From: an uncultured Sphingomonas sp.
GTDB taxonomy: Bacteria > Pseudomonadota > Alphaproteobacteria > Sphingomonadales > Sphingomonadaceae
NCBI GenBank assembly: GCA_913775025.1
Contig: CAJYJW010000343.1
Location: 1 to 57,738, forward strand
DNA: 57,738 nt
Direction: 5' to 3'
This document shows positions 31,629 through 38,587 of the stretch, one piece after another. Within the stretch, counting starts at the first letter, position 1; each line of letters starts with the position of its first letter. The position numbers were made by a program, and so were the translations under genes. The notes below the pieces were generated by a model, which worked only from the letters and a program-made list of their open reading frames with translations, was not told the DNA's origin and did not search any database.

Positions 31629-32432
31629 ATGCCGAAGAACGCCGTCACCGACTGGTCGCAAACCGCTAGCCAGAACAGCGACATTGCCGGGATCGATATC
31701 TCGGAAGGGTGCCCGCCGTCCGGCATAAACGATGCGATCAGGACGCTCATGAGCCAGATCGCGACGTGGGTTTCAACCACGATTGCCAGTCTGATGCCCA
31801 AGTCGGGGGGCACGTTCACAGGCGATGTGAGCTTCAGCAACGCGAACACCGGGGAGCGAAAGCTCGTGTTCCCGGTCAACACGCGTCTGTCCTATTTCTA
31901 CGCCAATGGCTTCTCATTCGGCGCCTACGACAACCTGTTTGGCAACATATGGTCGCTCGATTACGCGCTTAACAAGGTCATCATCGGCTCAGCGTCCTTC
32001 ACGAGCACCGCGTCGTTCACCGGTGCGACGTCTTTCACCGGCTCGGTCACATTAAGCGGCGGGGTCTTAGGACCGACGACGTTCGCGAGCAGCATCGGCG
32101 CCGCCAGTCTCAGCACGACAGGGGCGCTTGGCGTAGGCGGGGCTGCGACATTCAGCGGGCCGGCCTCGTTCCCCGCAGGTGTCACCGGACCGGTCACCTT
32201 CGGTAGCAGCATCGGCGCAGCGAGCCTCAGCACCTCGGGGGCGGCCGGCATCGGCACCACCCTTACAGTCGGTGGCAATAGCAGCTTGCAGGGCGTCTCA
32301 GCAGCAAGCGTCAGATTCAACGGGTCGGGCAACCCAACTCTTGTGCCTAGCGGCAGCGCCCTTCTAATCCAGATCGCTGGCGTTACGGTTGCATATTTCG
32401 ATGCGACCGGCGTTCACAACGGTGCGCCATAG
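31629..32432 (+). CDS. Tail fibre-like protein (267 aa)
   Basis: A 267-residue protein. The N-terminus MPKNAVTDWSQTASQNSDIA, then SEGCPPSGINDAIRTLMSQI is the standard start of phage tail fibres (phage-binding part). After LMPKSGGTFTGDV come collagen-like or triple-beta repeats: GPTTFASSIGAASLSTTGAL (about 153) and GPVTFGSSIGAASLSTSGAA (about 191). It should be a trimeric adhesin. No chaperone gene is evident nearby. Confidence 0.72.
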   Translation: MPKNAVTDWSQTASQNSDIAGIDISEGCPPSGINDAIRTLMSQIATWVSTTIASLMPKSGGTFTGDVSFSNANTGERKLVFPVNTRLSYFYANGFSFGAYDNLFGNIWSLDYALNKVIIGSASFTSTASFTGATSFTGSVTLSGGVLGPTTFASSIGAASLSTTGALGVGGAATFSGPASFPAGVTGPVTFGSSIGAASLSTSGAAGIGTTLTVGGNSSLQGVSAASVRFNGSGNPTLVPSGSALLIQIAGVTVAYFDATGVHNGAP

Positions 32433-32821
32433 TGGCCGATCTTGGCACGATCCTGACCGAGATACGGCCTTGGGTTTCGACCGGGGCGAACCTGGGTCTT
32501 CTGGCCTTCGCATCGCGGCTCTGGCTCGCCAATCGAAAGCTACGCCTCGTCGAGAATAAGGCCGATATGGACGGGTACGGCATTCTCATCAAAGCCTTGC
32601 AAGAGGACGTGGCGCTCGTTCGTGCCGAGCATCGCCGTTGTGAGGATCGCCTCTCAAAGATCGAGGGCGAATTGATGGGCTTCCACCGTCAAGCCCTCAT
32701 CCAATCTCAGCAGGGTGTTGTCACGCTGCCTGCCTCGAAGGCGGTGCGCGAAGCTGGCGACCGGGCTGTGGAAGCAGCGCAAACCCACAGTAAAGATATG
32801 TCATGCCCGCCCCCGCCATAG
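32432..32821 (+). CDS. Membrane-anchored coiled-coil protein, possible holin or spanin (129 aa)
   Basis: A GTG start at 32432 shares a base with the tail-fibre stop. The 129-residue product has one moderately hydrophobic stretch near residues 19-34 (ANLGLLAFASRLWLAN) followed by a charged coiled coil (KALQEDVALVRAEHRRCEDR). An N-terminal anchor plus coiled coil is typical of inner-membrane spanins, while holins are also usual here. Its stop codon lies inside the loop of the terminator at 32805-32838. Confidence 0.5.
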   Translation: MADLGTILTEIRPWVSTGANLGLLAFASRLWLANRKLRLVENKADMDGYGILIKALQEDVALVRAEHRRCEDRLSKIEGELMGFHRQALIQSQQGVVTLPASKAVREAGDRAVEAAQTHSKDMSCPPPP

Positions 32822-32838
32822 CGTCGGGCGGGCTTTTT
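32805..32838 (+). terminator. Rho-independent terminator before the endolysin gene
   Basis: An 8-base G/C stem (GCCCGCCC 32805-32812 with GGGCGGGC 32826-32833) is followed by five T. It overlaps the end of the previous gene and precedes the endolysin start by 15 bases, so the endolysin may depend on read-through or its own promoter. Confidence 0.75.
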
Positions 32839-32852
32839 CATGCCCGGAGAAG

Positions 32853-33464
32853 ATGATGGCAGACCTTGCGAGGAGCCAAGCACGGATGCGCCAACGCGGC
32901 GTCTACGGTGGCGAGATTGACGGCATATGGGGTAAGGGGTCAGACGCTGGCTTGGCAGCGCTGCTCGACCGCCTTGACGCGCTCGACCCCCTGCCCGTCC
33001 CGCCGCATCCCAAAATCCCGATGGACCTCATCCTTGGCGCCATGCAGGCCGAACGAACCTATGCCGTCCCTGCATCGGTGTCGCTCGCGCAATGGGCGCT
33101 GGAAAGCGGATGGGGTAAGTCCATGCCACCGGGCAGCAACAACCCGTTCGGCATGAAGGCGCGTGCGAACGAGACGGGGCCCGTCGTCTATGTGGACACG
33201 AAGGAACAACGCCGCGACGGAACCTGGTACACGATCAAGGCACCGTTCCGGAAGTTCTCCAGCATGGGTGAGGCTTTCGAGGAGCATGCAAAGCTGGTCG
33301 GCACGGCGAAGGTCTATGCGCCGGCGCGCGCCAAGCTGCCTGATCGCGACGCCTACATCGACGCGCTGGGGCCGATCTACGCTACCGCCAAGGATTATGT
33401 GAAGATCATCAAGGGTCTGATCCGCCAGCACGGCCTTGATCGCTATGATCGGGGGGTGGCATGA
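32853..33464 (+). CDS. Endolysin, glucosaminidase (GH73/FlgJ-like)
   Basis: GGAGAAG precedes tandem ATG codons at 32853 and 32856; the first gives 203 residues. The N-terminal part (MRQRGVYGGEIDGIWGKGSD) resembles a reduced peptidoglycan-binding repeat. The catalytic domain follows with SLAQWALESGWGKS (Glu84), NNPFGMKA and later FEEHAKLV and YATAKDYVKIIKGLI, the usual order in N-acetylglucosaminidases of the FlgJ/GH73 group. It cuts the glycan chain of peptidoglycan at the end of infection. No signal peptide, so a holin is needed for export. Confidence 0.88.
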   Translation: MMADLARSQARMRQRGVYGGEIDGIWGKGSDAGLAALLDRLDALDPLPVPPHPKIPMDLILGAMQAERTYAVPASVSLAQWALESGWGKSMPPGSNNPFGMKARANETGPVVYVDTKEQRRDGTWYTIKAPFRKFSSMGEAFEEHAKLVGTAKVYAPARAKLPDRDAYIDALGPIYATAKDYVKIIKGLIRQHGLDRYDRGVA

Positions 33465-33685
33465 CAGCCCGCGAGCAACTGATCGCCTACCTTGCCACGC
33501 TGGCGTCGCTGGTCATCGTATTCGTGGCGGCTCTGATCGCCGCCGGGCGTGGCGTGACGGTAGGCGAGGCGTTCGGCCTCGGCACGATCACCGGCGGGCT
33601 GATCGGCATCTTGCGTATCCCGACGAGCCGCAGCGTGACGATCGACAACCCGTCGAGTGATCCAGTGCCGGTGGAGCCGAGGTAG
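33461..33685 (+). CDS. Holin-like membrane protein (74 aa)
   Basis: A 74-residue protein coupled to the endolysin by ATGA. It has a clear membrane helix (LIAYLATLASLVIVFVAALI), a second glycine-rich hydrophobic segment (FGLGTITGGLIGIL), and a polar tail. Two segments and small size fit a class II holin. It is the last rightward gene, and a terminator begins inside its stop. Confidence 0.65.
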   Translation: MTAREQLIAYLATLASLVIVFVAALIAAGRGVTVGEAFGLGTITGGLIGILRIPTSRSVTIDNPSSDPVPVEPR

Positions 33686-33725
33686 CCCGCCCGGTGCGCT
33701 TCCATGGAGAGGCGGGGCGGGCTTT
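33684..33725 (+). terminator. Terminator at the end of the late operon
   Basis: A 9-base stem (33684-33692 with 33715-33723) with a 22-base loop and a short T-run (TTT), starting in the holin-gene stop codon. It separates the rightward late genes from the leftward cargo block. Confidence 0.65.
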
Positions 33726-33777
33726 GGCCGATTCGCAGCCCGAGGGCGTGCAAGAAGGCTCTGGGTGGTACTAGCCT

Positions 33778-33993
33778 CTATACCCCACCCGCGCCCCGGT
33801 GTGAATCCCCCTCCAGCCGTTCCGCAAGCGCCCGCACCCGAGCCACCTCCTGCCGCGCCATCCGCTCCGGCTCCGCGAAGCTCTTGCCGCACGAGAGGAG
33901 GTGATCCGCCTGCTTCTCCATCTGCACGGCCGCGATCCGCAGCCATGTCGCGAGGAGCCTCGCCTGGTCCCTGTCGAGCCGCAGCACCTTCAT
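33778..33993 (-). CDS. Small leftward cargo gene, unknown (71 aa)
   Basis: I take the ATG at 33993 (71 residues); a TTG at 34011 would add six. The product is helical and charged (DRDQARLLATWLRIAAVQME, PERMARQEVARVRALAERL), with no known family. It is the last gene of the leftward cargo block and faces the late operon's terminator. Confidence 0.5.
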   Translation of the reverse strand: MKVLRLDRDQARLLATWLRIAAVQMEKQADHLLSCGKSFAEPERMARQEVARVRALAERLEGDSHRGAGGV

Positions 33994-34058
33994 GACGGCG
34001 TGAGAACACAACGGGAACGGGCGGGCAAGCGATTCGGGTTGATGGATCCCCGTGTGGG

Positions 34059-34442
34059 TTATGGGGTAGATCTTTGCTCATCCCGCAAGGAGGCCCACTT
34101 AAGGAATATGGCGTCGATAAGATCTGTCATCTGATGCAGCAAAAGCCACGGGCACCCGGCACCTTGCCTAGCGCCAATTCTCTGATCGCGTGCCACGCGC
34201 CAGATCCGACGCAGGTCATCGTCGCTTAGCCAGCTCGGTGTGGCGGGACGGGCGTCCTCTACAAACCAATCCTCGGCAATGCACGGTTTGCGGCCAAAGA
34301 CTTGGGGGTCAGGCAGGCGTTCGAAGAAGAAGCGCCGTAATTTGCCGAGAGTGCCTTGCGACAGGCCTTGTGGTTCAGGCATGTGCCCCTCCTCGTCTAT
34401 CTCGACGGCGGGCGCGTGGTGGTTGTGGATGGCGTAGGTCAT
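34059..34442 (-). CDS. Cargo-block protein, unknown (127 aa)
   Basis: A 127-residue protein with start ATG at 34442, overlapping the methyltransferase stop (ATGA). The sequence includes HNHHAPAVEIDEEGHMPEPQ and an aromatic, charged second half (LSDDDLRRIWRVARDQRIG). No family is recognised; coupling suggests co-expression with the methyltransferase. Confidence 0.5.
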   Translation of the reverse strand: MTYAIHNHHAPAVEIDEEGHMPEPQGLSQGTLGKLRRFFFERLPDPQVFGRKPCIAEDWFVEDARPATPSWLSDDDLRRIWRVARDQRIGARQGAGCPWLLLHQMTDLIDAIFLKWASLRDEQRSTP

Positions 34443-35092
34443 GCGGGGGCACGCGTTTCAAGATGCGCCATCAGCTGTTCACCGATCCATCGGGTATAAG
34501 CCGGCGGGATCGCCTCGCAGAGCTCGTTGCCGCTCATCCAATCGACCCCCATGGCCTCGGGCCCAACGTAAGTGCCAACATCGCCAGTAATCGAAACGTG
34601 CCAGCCCTCGGCCCATCGCACCTTTCGCTGCTTCGTGGCTGTCATCACCACATGCTTCGGATGCGGCGGCGCGAATAGCGGCAGGCGGCTTTCGAAGCGG
34701 CGGTGACGGTAGGTCCGCAAGCCGAACATCCCACCGCAAAGGACGATCGAGCGCGCTTTATCAAGTGGCGCCGTCATTACATTCTCGATGACGTAGGGTA
34801 GCCCAATATGGTCCAACCGATCACGCGTATCCGCTAGCAAGTCGGGATATACCTTGTGGCGGCTCAGTGCATTGAGCGGCGAATAATGCTGGCAGGGCGG
34901 CGATGCGTGGATCGCGTCGAATGATCGCAGAAACTCCTCGCTAAGTTCTAGCGCATCCGACCGCACGAACTCGAAGGGGTATCGCGGCTGCGGATGGATA
35001 TCGACGCCGACCACGTCGAAGCCGGCTTGATGATAGCCCATAGCTGCGCCACCAGCACAGCAGAACAAGTCGAGAAGGCGGGGACGGCTCAC
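34439..35092 (-). CDS. Solitary phage cytosine-5 DNA methyltransferase
   Basis: A GTG start at 35092 overlaps the stop of the HNH gene and gives 217 residues; the longer open frame overlaps that gene. Motif I (RLLDLFCCAGGA), a following acidic VVGVDIHP, motif IV with catalytic Cys67 in SPPCQHYS, motif VI ENV (103-105) and motif VIII-like RRRF (about 130-133) are all visible. The target-recognition region is short. It transfers a methyl group from S-adenosylmethionine to cytosine C5. No restriction partner is present, so defence of phage DNA against host enzymes or gene control is more likely than restriction. Confidence 0.85.
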   Translation of the reverse strand: MSRPRLLDLFCCAGGAAMGYHQAGFDVVGVDIHPQPRYPFEFVRSDALELSEEFLRSFDAIHASPPCQHYSPLNALSRHKVYPDLLADTRDRLDHIGLPYVIENVMTAPLDKARSIVLCGGMFGLRTYRHRRFESRLPLFAPPHPKHVVMTATKQRKVRWAEGWHVSITGDVGTYVGPEAMGVDWMSGNELCEAIPPAYTRWIGEQLMAHLETRAPA

Positions 35093-35748
35093 CACCCCCT
35101 CCCCGCCCGATGCAGGGGGCTCGAAGCGATGGCGGCGCCTCCCTCCCGCTGTTCCATATAGGCGACGGCCGGTGGCCATCCCGCGGCGGCAGCTTGAGGC
35201 TGCCATGATCGCCCTGTGCGGATGCGGCTGACGAGAGCATGTCCGACCGGGAAGCGCCGGGCGATTTGCATGTTGTTCAGGCCATCACGGAAGCAGCCGA
35301 CGATCTTCGCCACGTCCGCGTTGGCTAGCATCGCGCGCCCGTTTCGCTCGCCCCTGTGATCGCCGTTACGGTGGCGCCCTCGCTCCATCTTGTCCCGCGT
35401 ATTGTCGGCATGAGTGCCTAGGAGCAGGTGCGCCGGGTTGCAGCAGACCGGGCGATCGCACGTGTGCCGCACCACGAGGTCGCCTGGCTCCTGGTCGTTT
35501 GCGATCGCCCATGCGACGCGGTTGGCGTGGCGCTGCTCAAACGAGGCGATCTTAAAACGGCCGTAGCCGCCCTCCGCTGTTCCGGCCTGCCAATCCCAAC
35601 ATTCGTCCGGCCCACCCACCGCGATCTTTGACCAGAACCGCTCGATCACCTTCTCGCGCTTAGGACCTTGCAGGTGGATCAGGATCGGCGATTGCAGCGG
35701 CTTCAAGTTGGACCGCAATTGGACCGCAAATCCGGCTTTGTTCGCCAT
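35089..35748 (-). CDS. HNH endonuclease with C-terminal helix-turn-helix
   Basis: A 219-residue protein with GGAGG four bases before ATG 35748. The HNH core is RHTCDRPVCCNPAHLLLGTH followed by ADNTRDKMERGRH, the pattern of phage HNH homing-type nucleases. Residues about 140-180 (LANADVAKIVGCFRDGLNNM, then QIARRFPVGHALVSRI) form a resolvase-like helix-turn-helix that could recognise the target. As the gene nearest the attachment site, it may be a free-standing homing endonuclease or a nuclease acting with the adjacent methyltransferase. Confidence 0.82.
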   Translation of the reverse strand: MANKAGFAVQLRSNLKPLQSPILIHLQGPKREKVIERFWSKIAVGGPDECWDWQAGTAEGGYGRFKIASFEQRHANRVAWAIANDQEPGDLVVRHTCDRPVCCNPAHLLLGTHADNTRDKMERGRHRNGDHRGERNGRAMLANADVAKIVGCFRDGLNNMQIARRFPVGHALVSRIRTGRSWQPQAAAAGWPPAVAYMEQREGGAAIASSPLHRAGRGW

Positions 35749-35755
35749 AAAACCT

Positions 35756-35780
35756 CCGTTTGTCTGCGTTGAGACAACGG
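35756..35780. other. Bulged hairpin near the attachment site
   Basis: A 9-base-pair stem with one bulged T (35756-35765 with 35772-35780) and a six-base loop lies between the HNH ribosome-binding site and the tRNA half-gene. It could be a folded leader on one strand or part of an integrase arm-site region. Confidence 0.35.
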
Positions 35781-35806
35781 GTAGATGGCGTAATTACGTG
35801 GTTTCC

Positions 35807-35853
35807 TCTCGTTTACACCGAGAGGGTCGGCGGTTCGAGCCCGTCAGCCACTA
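35807..35853 (+). tRNA. 3' half of a tRNA-Val(UAC) gene, prophage attR
   Basis: The anticodon stem (35807-35811 with 35819-35823), loop TTTACAC with anticodon TAC, variable loop (35824-35828), T-stem/loop (35829-35845, TTCGAGC loop) and 3' acceptor strand AGCCACT plus discriminator A form a correct 3' tRNA half. Upstream there is no D-arm and no matching AGTGGCT acceptor strand; phage DNA takes its place. Temperate phages that recombine in the tRNA anticodon region leave exactly this remnant on the side away from the integrase, while the phage copy restores the tRNA at the other end. The gene is not functional as it stands. Confidence 0.8.
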
Positions 35854-36004
35854 CCGCATAATCCGTTGGAAAAGCCCGCGCCGCTGCACATCGCGCATGA
35901 TGAGCGGTTCGAGAATTTGCCGCCATGGGCAGCAGACGGACCGCATCTCACCCGCCTGTGCGGTCGAGGCGACGGTCCAGCCGGCCGCCCCGCACCTCAT
36001 CGTC

Positions 36005-36652
36005 TCAGGCCGTCAGCGCCTCGACATATTCGGCCTCGGTCTTGGCGCGCACCTCATCCGCCGTCACGCCGTCCGCCAGCTCGATCAGGCGGAACGGGCC
36101 GGCGCGATCGTTCCGTTCGAATACGGCAAGATCGGTGATCAGCAGATCCACGACGCCCGCCCCGGTCAGCGGCAGCGTGCAGGCCTTGCGGAACTTGGAT
36201 GAACCATCCTTCGAGACATGATCCATGATGACGATGATGCGGCGGCATCCAGCGACGAGATCCATCGCACCGCCCATCCCCTTCACCATCTTGCCGGGGA
36301 TCATCCAGTTGGCGATGTCGCCGTTCTCGGCCACCTCCATCGCGCCCAGCACGGAGAGGTTCATGTGCCCGCCCCGGATCATCGCGAAGCTTTCGGCGGA
36401 AGAGAAGAAGGCCGTGCGCGGCACCTCCGTCACCGTCTGCTTGCCGGCGTTGATGAGGTCCGCGTCCTCCTGCCCTTCGAACGGGAAGGGGCCTACGCCC
36501 AGCATTCCGTTCTCGCTCTGCAACGTCACGTCGATGCCCGGCGCGATATGGTTGGCCACCAGCGTCGGGATGCCGATGCCGAGGTTGACGTAATAGCCGT
36601 CCTTCAGCTCCCGCGCGGCGCGGGCGGCCATCTGATTGCGATCCATCGGCAT
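36005..36652 (-). CDS. scoB: 3-oxoacid CoA-transferase, subunit B
   Basis: A 215-residue beta subunit of succinyl-CoA:3-ketoacid CoA-transferase. Visible features are [20 protein letters not shown] and [15 protein letters not shown], where Glu47 in ENG is the catalytic glutamate forming the CoA thioester, then [14 protein letters not shown]. With subunit A it moves CoA from succinyl-CoA to acetoacetate in ketone-body and short-chain acid use. Its start shares one base with the scoA stop, so the pair is coupled. Confidence 0.93.
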   Translation of the reverse strand: MPMDRNQMAARAARELKDGYYVNLGIGIPTLVANHIAPGIDVTLQSENGMLGVGPFPFEGQEDADLINAGKQTVTEVPRTAFFSSAESFAMIRGGHMNLSVLGAMEVAENGDIANWMIPGKMVKGMGGAMDLVAGCRRIIVIMDHVSKDGSSKFRKACTLPLTGAGVVDLLITDLAVFERNDRAGPFRLIELADGVTADEVRAKTEAEYVEALTA

Positions 36653-37371
36653 CAGCTCGCGCTCCCCTGTGCGGCTTCGGCGGGTCGCACGGTGCGCTGC
36701 TCGATCCGCTTCTCGAACGTCGCCTGGATCAGCCGCTGCACGTAGACGCCGGGGGTATGCACGGCATCGCCGTCGATCGCGCCCTCGTCCACGATCTCCT
36801 CCACCTCAGCCACCGTCACGCGGCCAGCCGTCGCGACGGGCGGGTTGAAATTGCGGCTGGTCTTTCGATAGATCAGATTGCCGCTCCTATCCCCCTTCCA
36901 GGCCTTCACGATGGCAAGGTCGGCGACGATCCCGCGCTCCAGCACATAGGTCTCGCCGTCGAACTCGGCGTGCGGCTTGCCTTCGGCCACCAGCGTGCCC
37001 ACGCCGGTGCGGGTGTAGAAGCCGGCGATCCCCGCGCCGCCCGCGCGCAGCCGCTCGGCAAGCGTGCCCTGCGGATTGAATTCGATCTCCAGCTCGCCGC
37101 CGAGATACTGGCGCTCGAACTCCTTATTCTCGCCGACGTAGGACGACACCATTTTTCGCACTTGGCGCGTCGTCAGCAACATGCCGAGGCCAAAACCATC
37201 GACACCCGCATTATTGGAGACGATCGTCAGATCCTTCACCCCGCTGTCGCGGATCGCGGCGATCAGATTCTCCGGGATCCCGCACAGGCCGAAGCCGCCG
37301 GCCGCGATCGTCATCCCATCGAACAGCAGCCCGTCGAGGGCGGCGGCGGCATCGGTATGGACCTTTTTCAT
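36652..37371 (-). CDS. scoA: 3-oxoacid CoA-transferase, subunit A
   Basis: A 239-residue alpha subunit. Characteristic stretches are [20 protein letters not shown] (glycine-rich CoA-binding part), [29 protein letters not shown] followed by [11 protein letters not shown], and a C-terminal [20 protein letters not shown]. First gene of the two-gene scoAB unit; a gap of 66 bases separates it from the ilvE stop. Confidence 0.93.
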   Translation of the reverse strand: MKKVHTDAAAALDGLLFDGMTIAAGGFGLCGIPENLIAAIRDSGVKDLTIVSNNAGVDGFGLGMLLTTRQVRKMVSSYVGENKEFERQYLGGELEIEFNPQGTLAERLRAGGAGIAGFYTRTGVGTLVAEGKPHAEFDGETYVLERGIVADLAIVKAWKGDRSGNLIYRKTSRNFNPPVATAGRVTVAEVEEIVDEGAIDGDAVHTPGVYVQRLIQATFEKRIEQRTVRPAEAAQGSAS

Positions 37372-37437
37372 GCGCGCTTTGTCTCCACCCGCCCCCGCCT
37401 CGTCAAGGGCGTGTCACCGCCAGCCGGACACCATCGA

Positions 37438-38517
37438 TCAGAGGACAGGGCGCACCCAGCCATGCGGATCGGCCGCCGTGCCGCGCTGGATCGCGGTCAG
37501 CGCACCGCGCAGCCGCTGCGTCTCGATGCCGGGGCCGCCGTTGCCGATGGTGAAGTCATAGGCATGGCCCCGCACCGCTAGGATGGGGGTGATGACGGCG
37601 GCGGTACCGCAGGCGAACGCCTCGCGCAGGCGGCCGGATCGGGCATCGGCCTGCCACTGGTCGATCGCATAGGGCTCCTCCCGCACCGTCATCCCCTCGT
37701 CACGCGCCAGCGTCAGCAGCGAATCACGGGTGATGCCGGGCAGGATCGTGCCCGTCAGCGGCGGCGTGACGAGCGAACCATCGTCCATCACGAAAAAGGT
37801 GTTCATCCCGCCTAGCTCCTCGATCCAGCGCCCTTCCGCCGCATCGAGGAACACCACCTGATCGCAACCGTGGCCGATCGCCTCCTTCTGCGCGATCAGG
37901 CTGGAGGCATAGTTGCCGCCGCACTTGGCCGCCCCCGTGCCGCCAGGCGCGGCGCGCGTATAGTGATCGGACACCCAGACGGTGATGCCGGGCTTGCCGC
38001 CCTTGAAATAGCCGCCGACCGAGGATGCGATGACGATGAACTTATATTCGGCGGACGGCTTCACACCGAGGAAGTTTTCACTGCCGAACATGAACGGCCG
38101 CAGGTAGAGGCTGCCCTCCCCTTCCGGAATCCAGTCCCGGTCGATGCGGATAAGCTGCTCCAGCGCCTCGACAAAGGCCTCCTCGGGCAGCTCGGGCATC
38201 GCCATCCGCTCGGCCGAGCGATTGAACCGCGCCGCATTGGCTTCCGGGCGGAACAGCACGACGCGGCCATCCTCCTTGCGATAGGCCTTCAACCCCTCGA
38301 AAATCTCCTGCGCGTAATGCAGCACGGCGCAGGCGGGATCGATGGAGAGGGGGCCGCGCGCCTCCACTCGGGCATCGTGCCAGCCTTTCTCCTCGTTCCA
38401 CTCGATCAGCACCATATGATCGGTGAACACGCGGCCGAACCCCGGATCCTGCAACATCGCGGCGCGCAGATCGGCGGCGATGGGCGTGGCGTGCGGGCGG
38501 ATATCGAACTCGGGCAT
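37438..38517 (-). CDS. ilvE: Branched-chain amino acid aminotransferase
   Basis: The ATG at 38517 gives 359 residues, the normal size of the larger (BCAT-type, fold IV) enzyme. Motifs: LHYAQEIFEGLKAYR, FRPEANAARFNRSAERM, YLRPFMFGSENFLGV, GGTGAAKCGGNYA with the PLP lysine Lys198, and EELGGMNTFFV. It transfers amino groups between leucine, isoleucine or valine and 2-oxoglutarate in the cytoplasm. It stands alone between scoAB and the XrtA cluster. Confidence 0.93.
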   Translation of the reverse strand: MPEFDIRPHATPIAADLRAAMLQDPGFGRVFTDHMVLIEWNEEKGWHDARVEARGPLSIDPACAVLHYAQEIFEGLKAYRKEDGRVVLFRPEANAARFNRSAERMAMPELPEEAFVEALEQLIRIDRDWIPEGEGSLYLRPFMFGSENFLGVKPSAEYKFIVIASSVGGYFKGGKPGITVWVSDHYTRAAPGGTGAAKCGGNYASSLIAQKEAIGHGCDQVVFLDAAEGRWIEELGGMNTFFVMDDGSLVTPPLTGTILPGITRDSLLTLARDEGMTVREEPYAIDQWQADARSGRLREAFACGTAAVITPILAVRGHAYDFTIGNGGPGIETQRLRGALTAIQRGTAADPHGWVRPVL

Positions 38518-38587
38518 CGCGTTTCTCTTAGGGTCGCGTCTCGGGGGATGCAGCCTTGGCCGCAAACGCCCCCCCGATGCAAGACAA

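Larger units (their letters stand above)
1..35853. mobile_element. Temperate prophage (P22/SU10-like podovirus), left end outside window
   Basis: A continuous phage genome runs from the left edge to the tRNA half-gene at 35807-35853. It holds a leftward early operon, a CI/Cro switch, a replication module, terminase-portal-scaffold-capsid genes, tail and ejection genes, a lysis cassette and a cargo block. Almost all genes overlap by ATGA or TGATG. Capsid and adaptor resemble the SU10 families and the portal is of the long P22 type with a C-terminal coiled coil, so a short-tailed virion is inferred. No tyrosine or serine integrase is visible, so integrase and attL should lie to the left. No frameshift or truncation was seen in the core genes, so the prophage may be intact. 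Confidence 0.93.

Noticed and set aside
35761-35853. Complete tRNA gene
   Set aside because: The 3' half is perfect, but no D-arm or complementary 5' acceptor strand exists in the 80 bases upstream.
35854-36004. Possible short gene between attR and scoB
   Set aside because: Short frames are present but none has a ribosome-binding element or protein-like composition; treated as non-coding.
36218-36745. Plus-strand frame rich in histidine and aspartate over the CoA-transferase genes
   Set aside because: Shadow of scoB/scoA, both of which have family motifs in the other direction.
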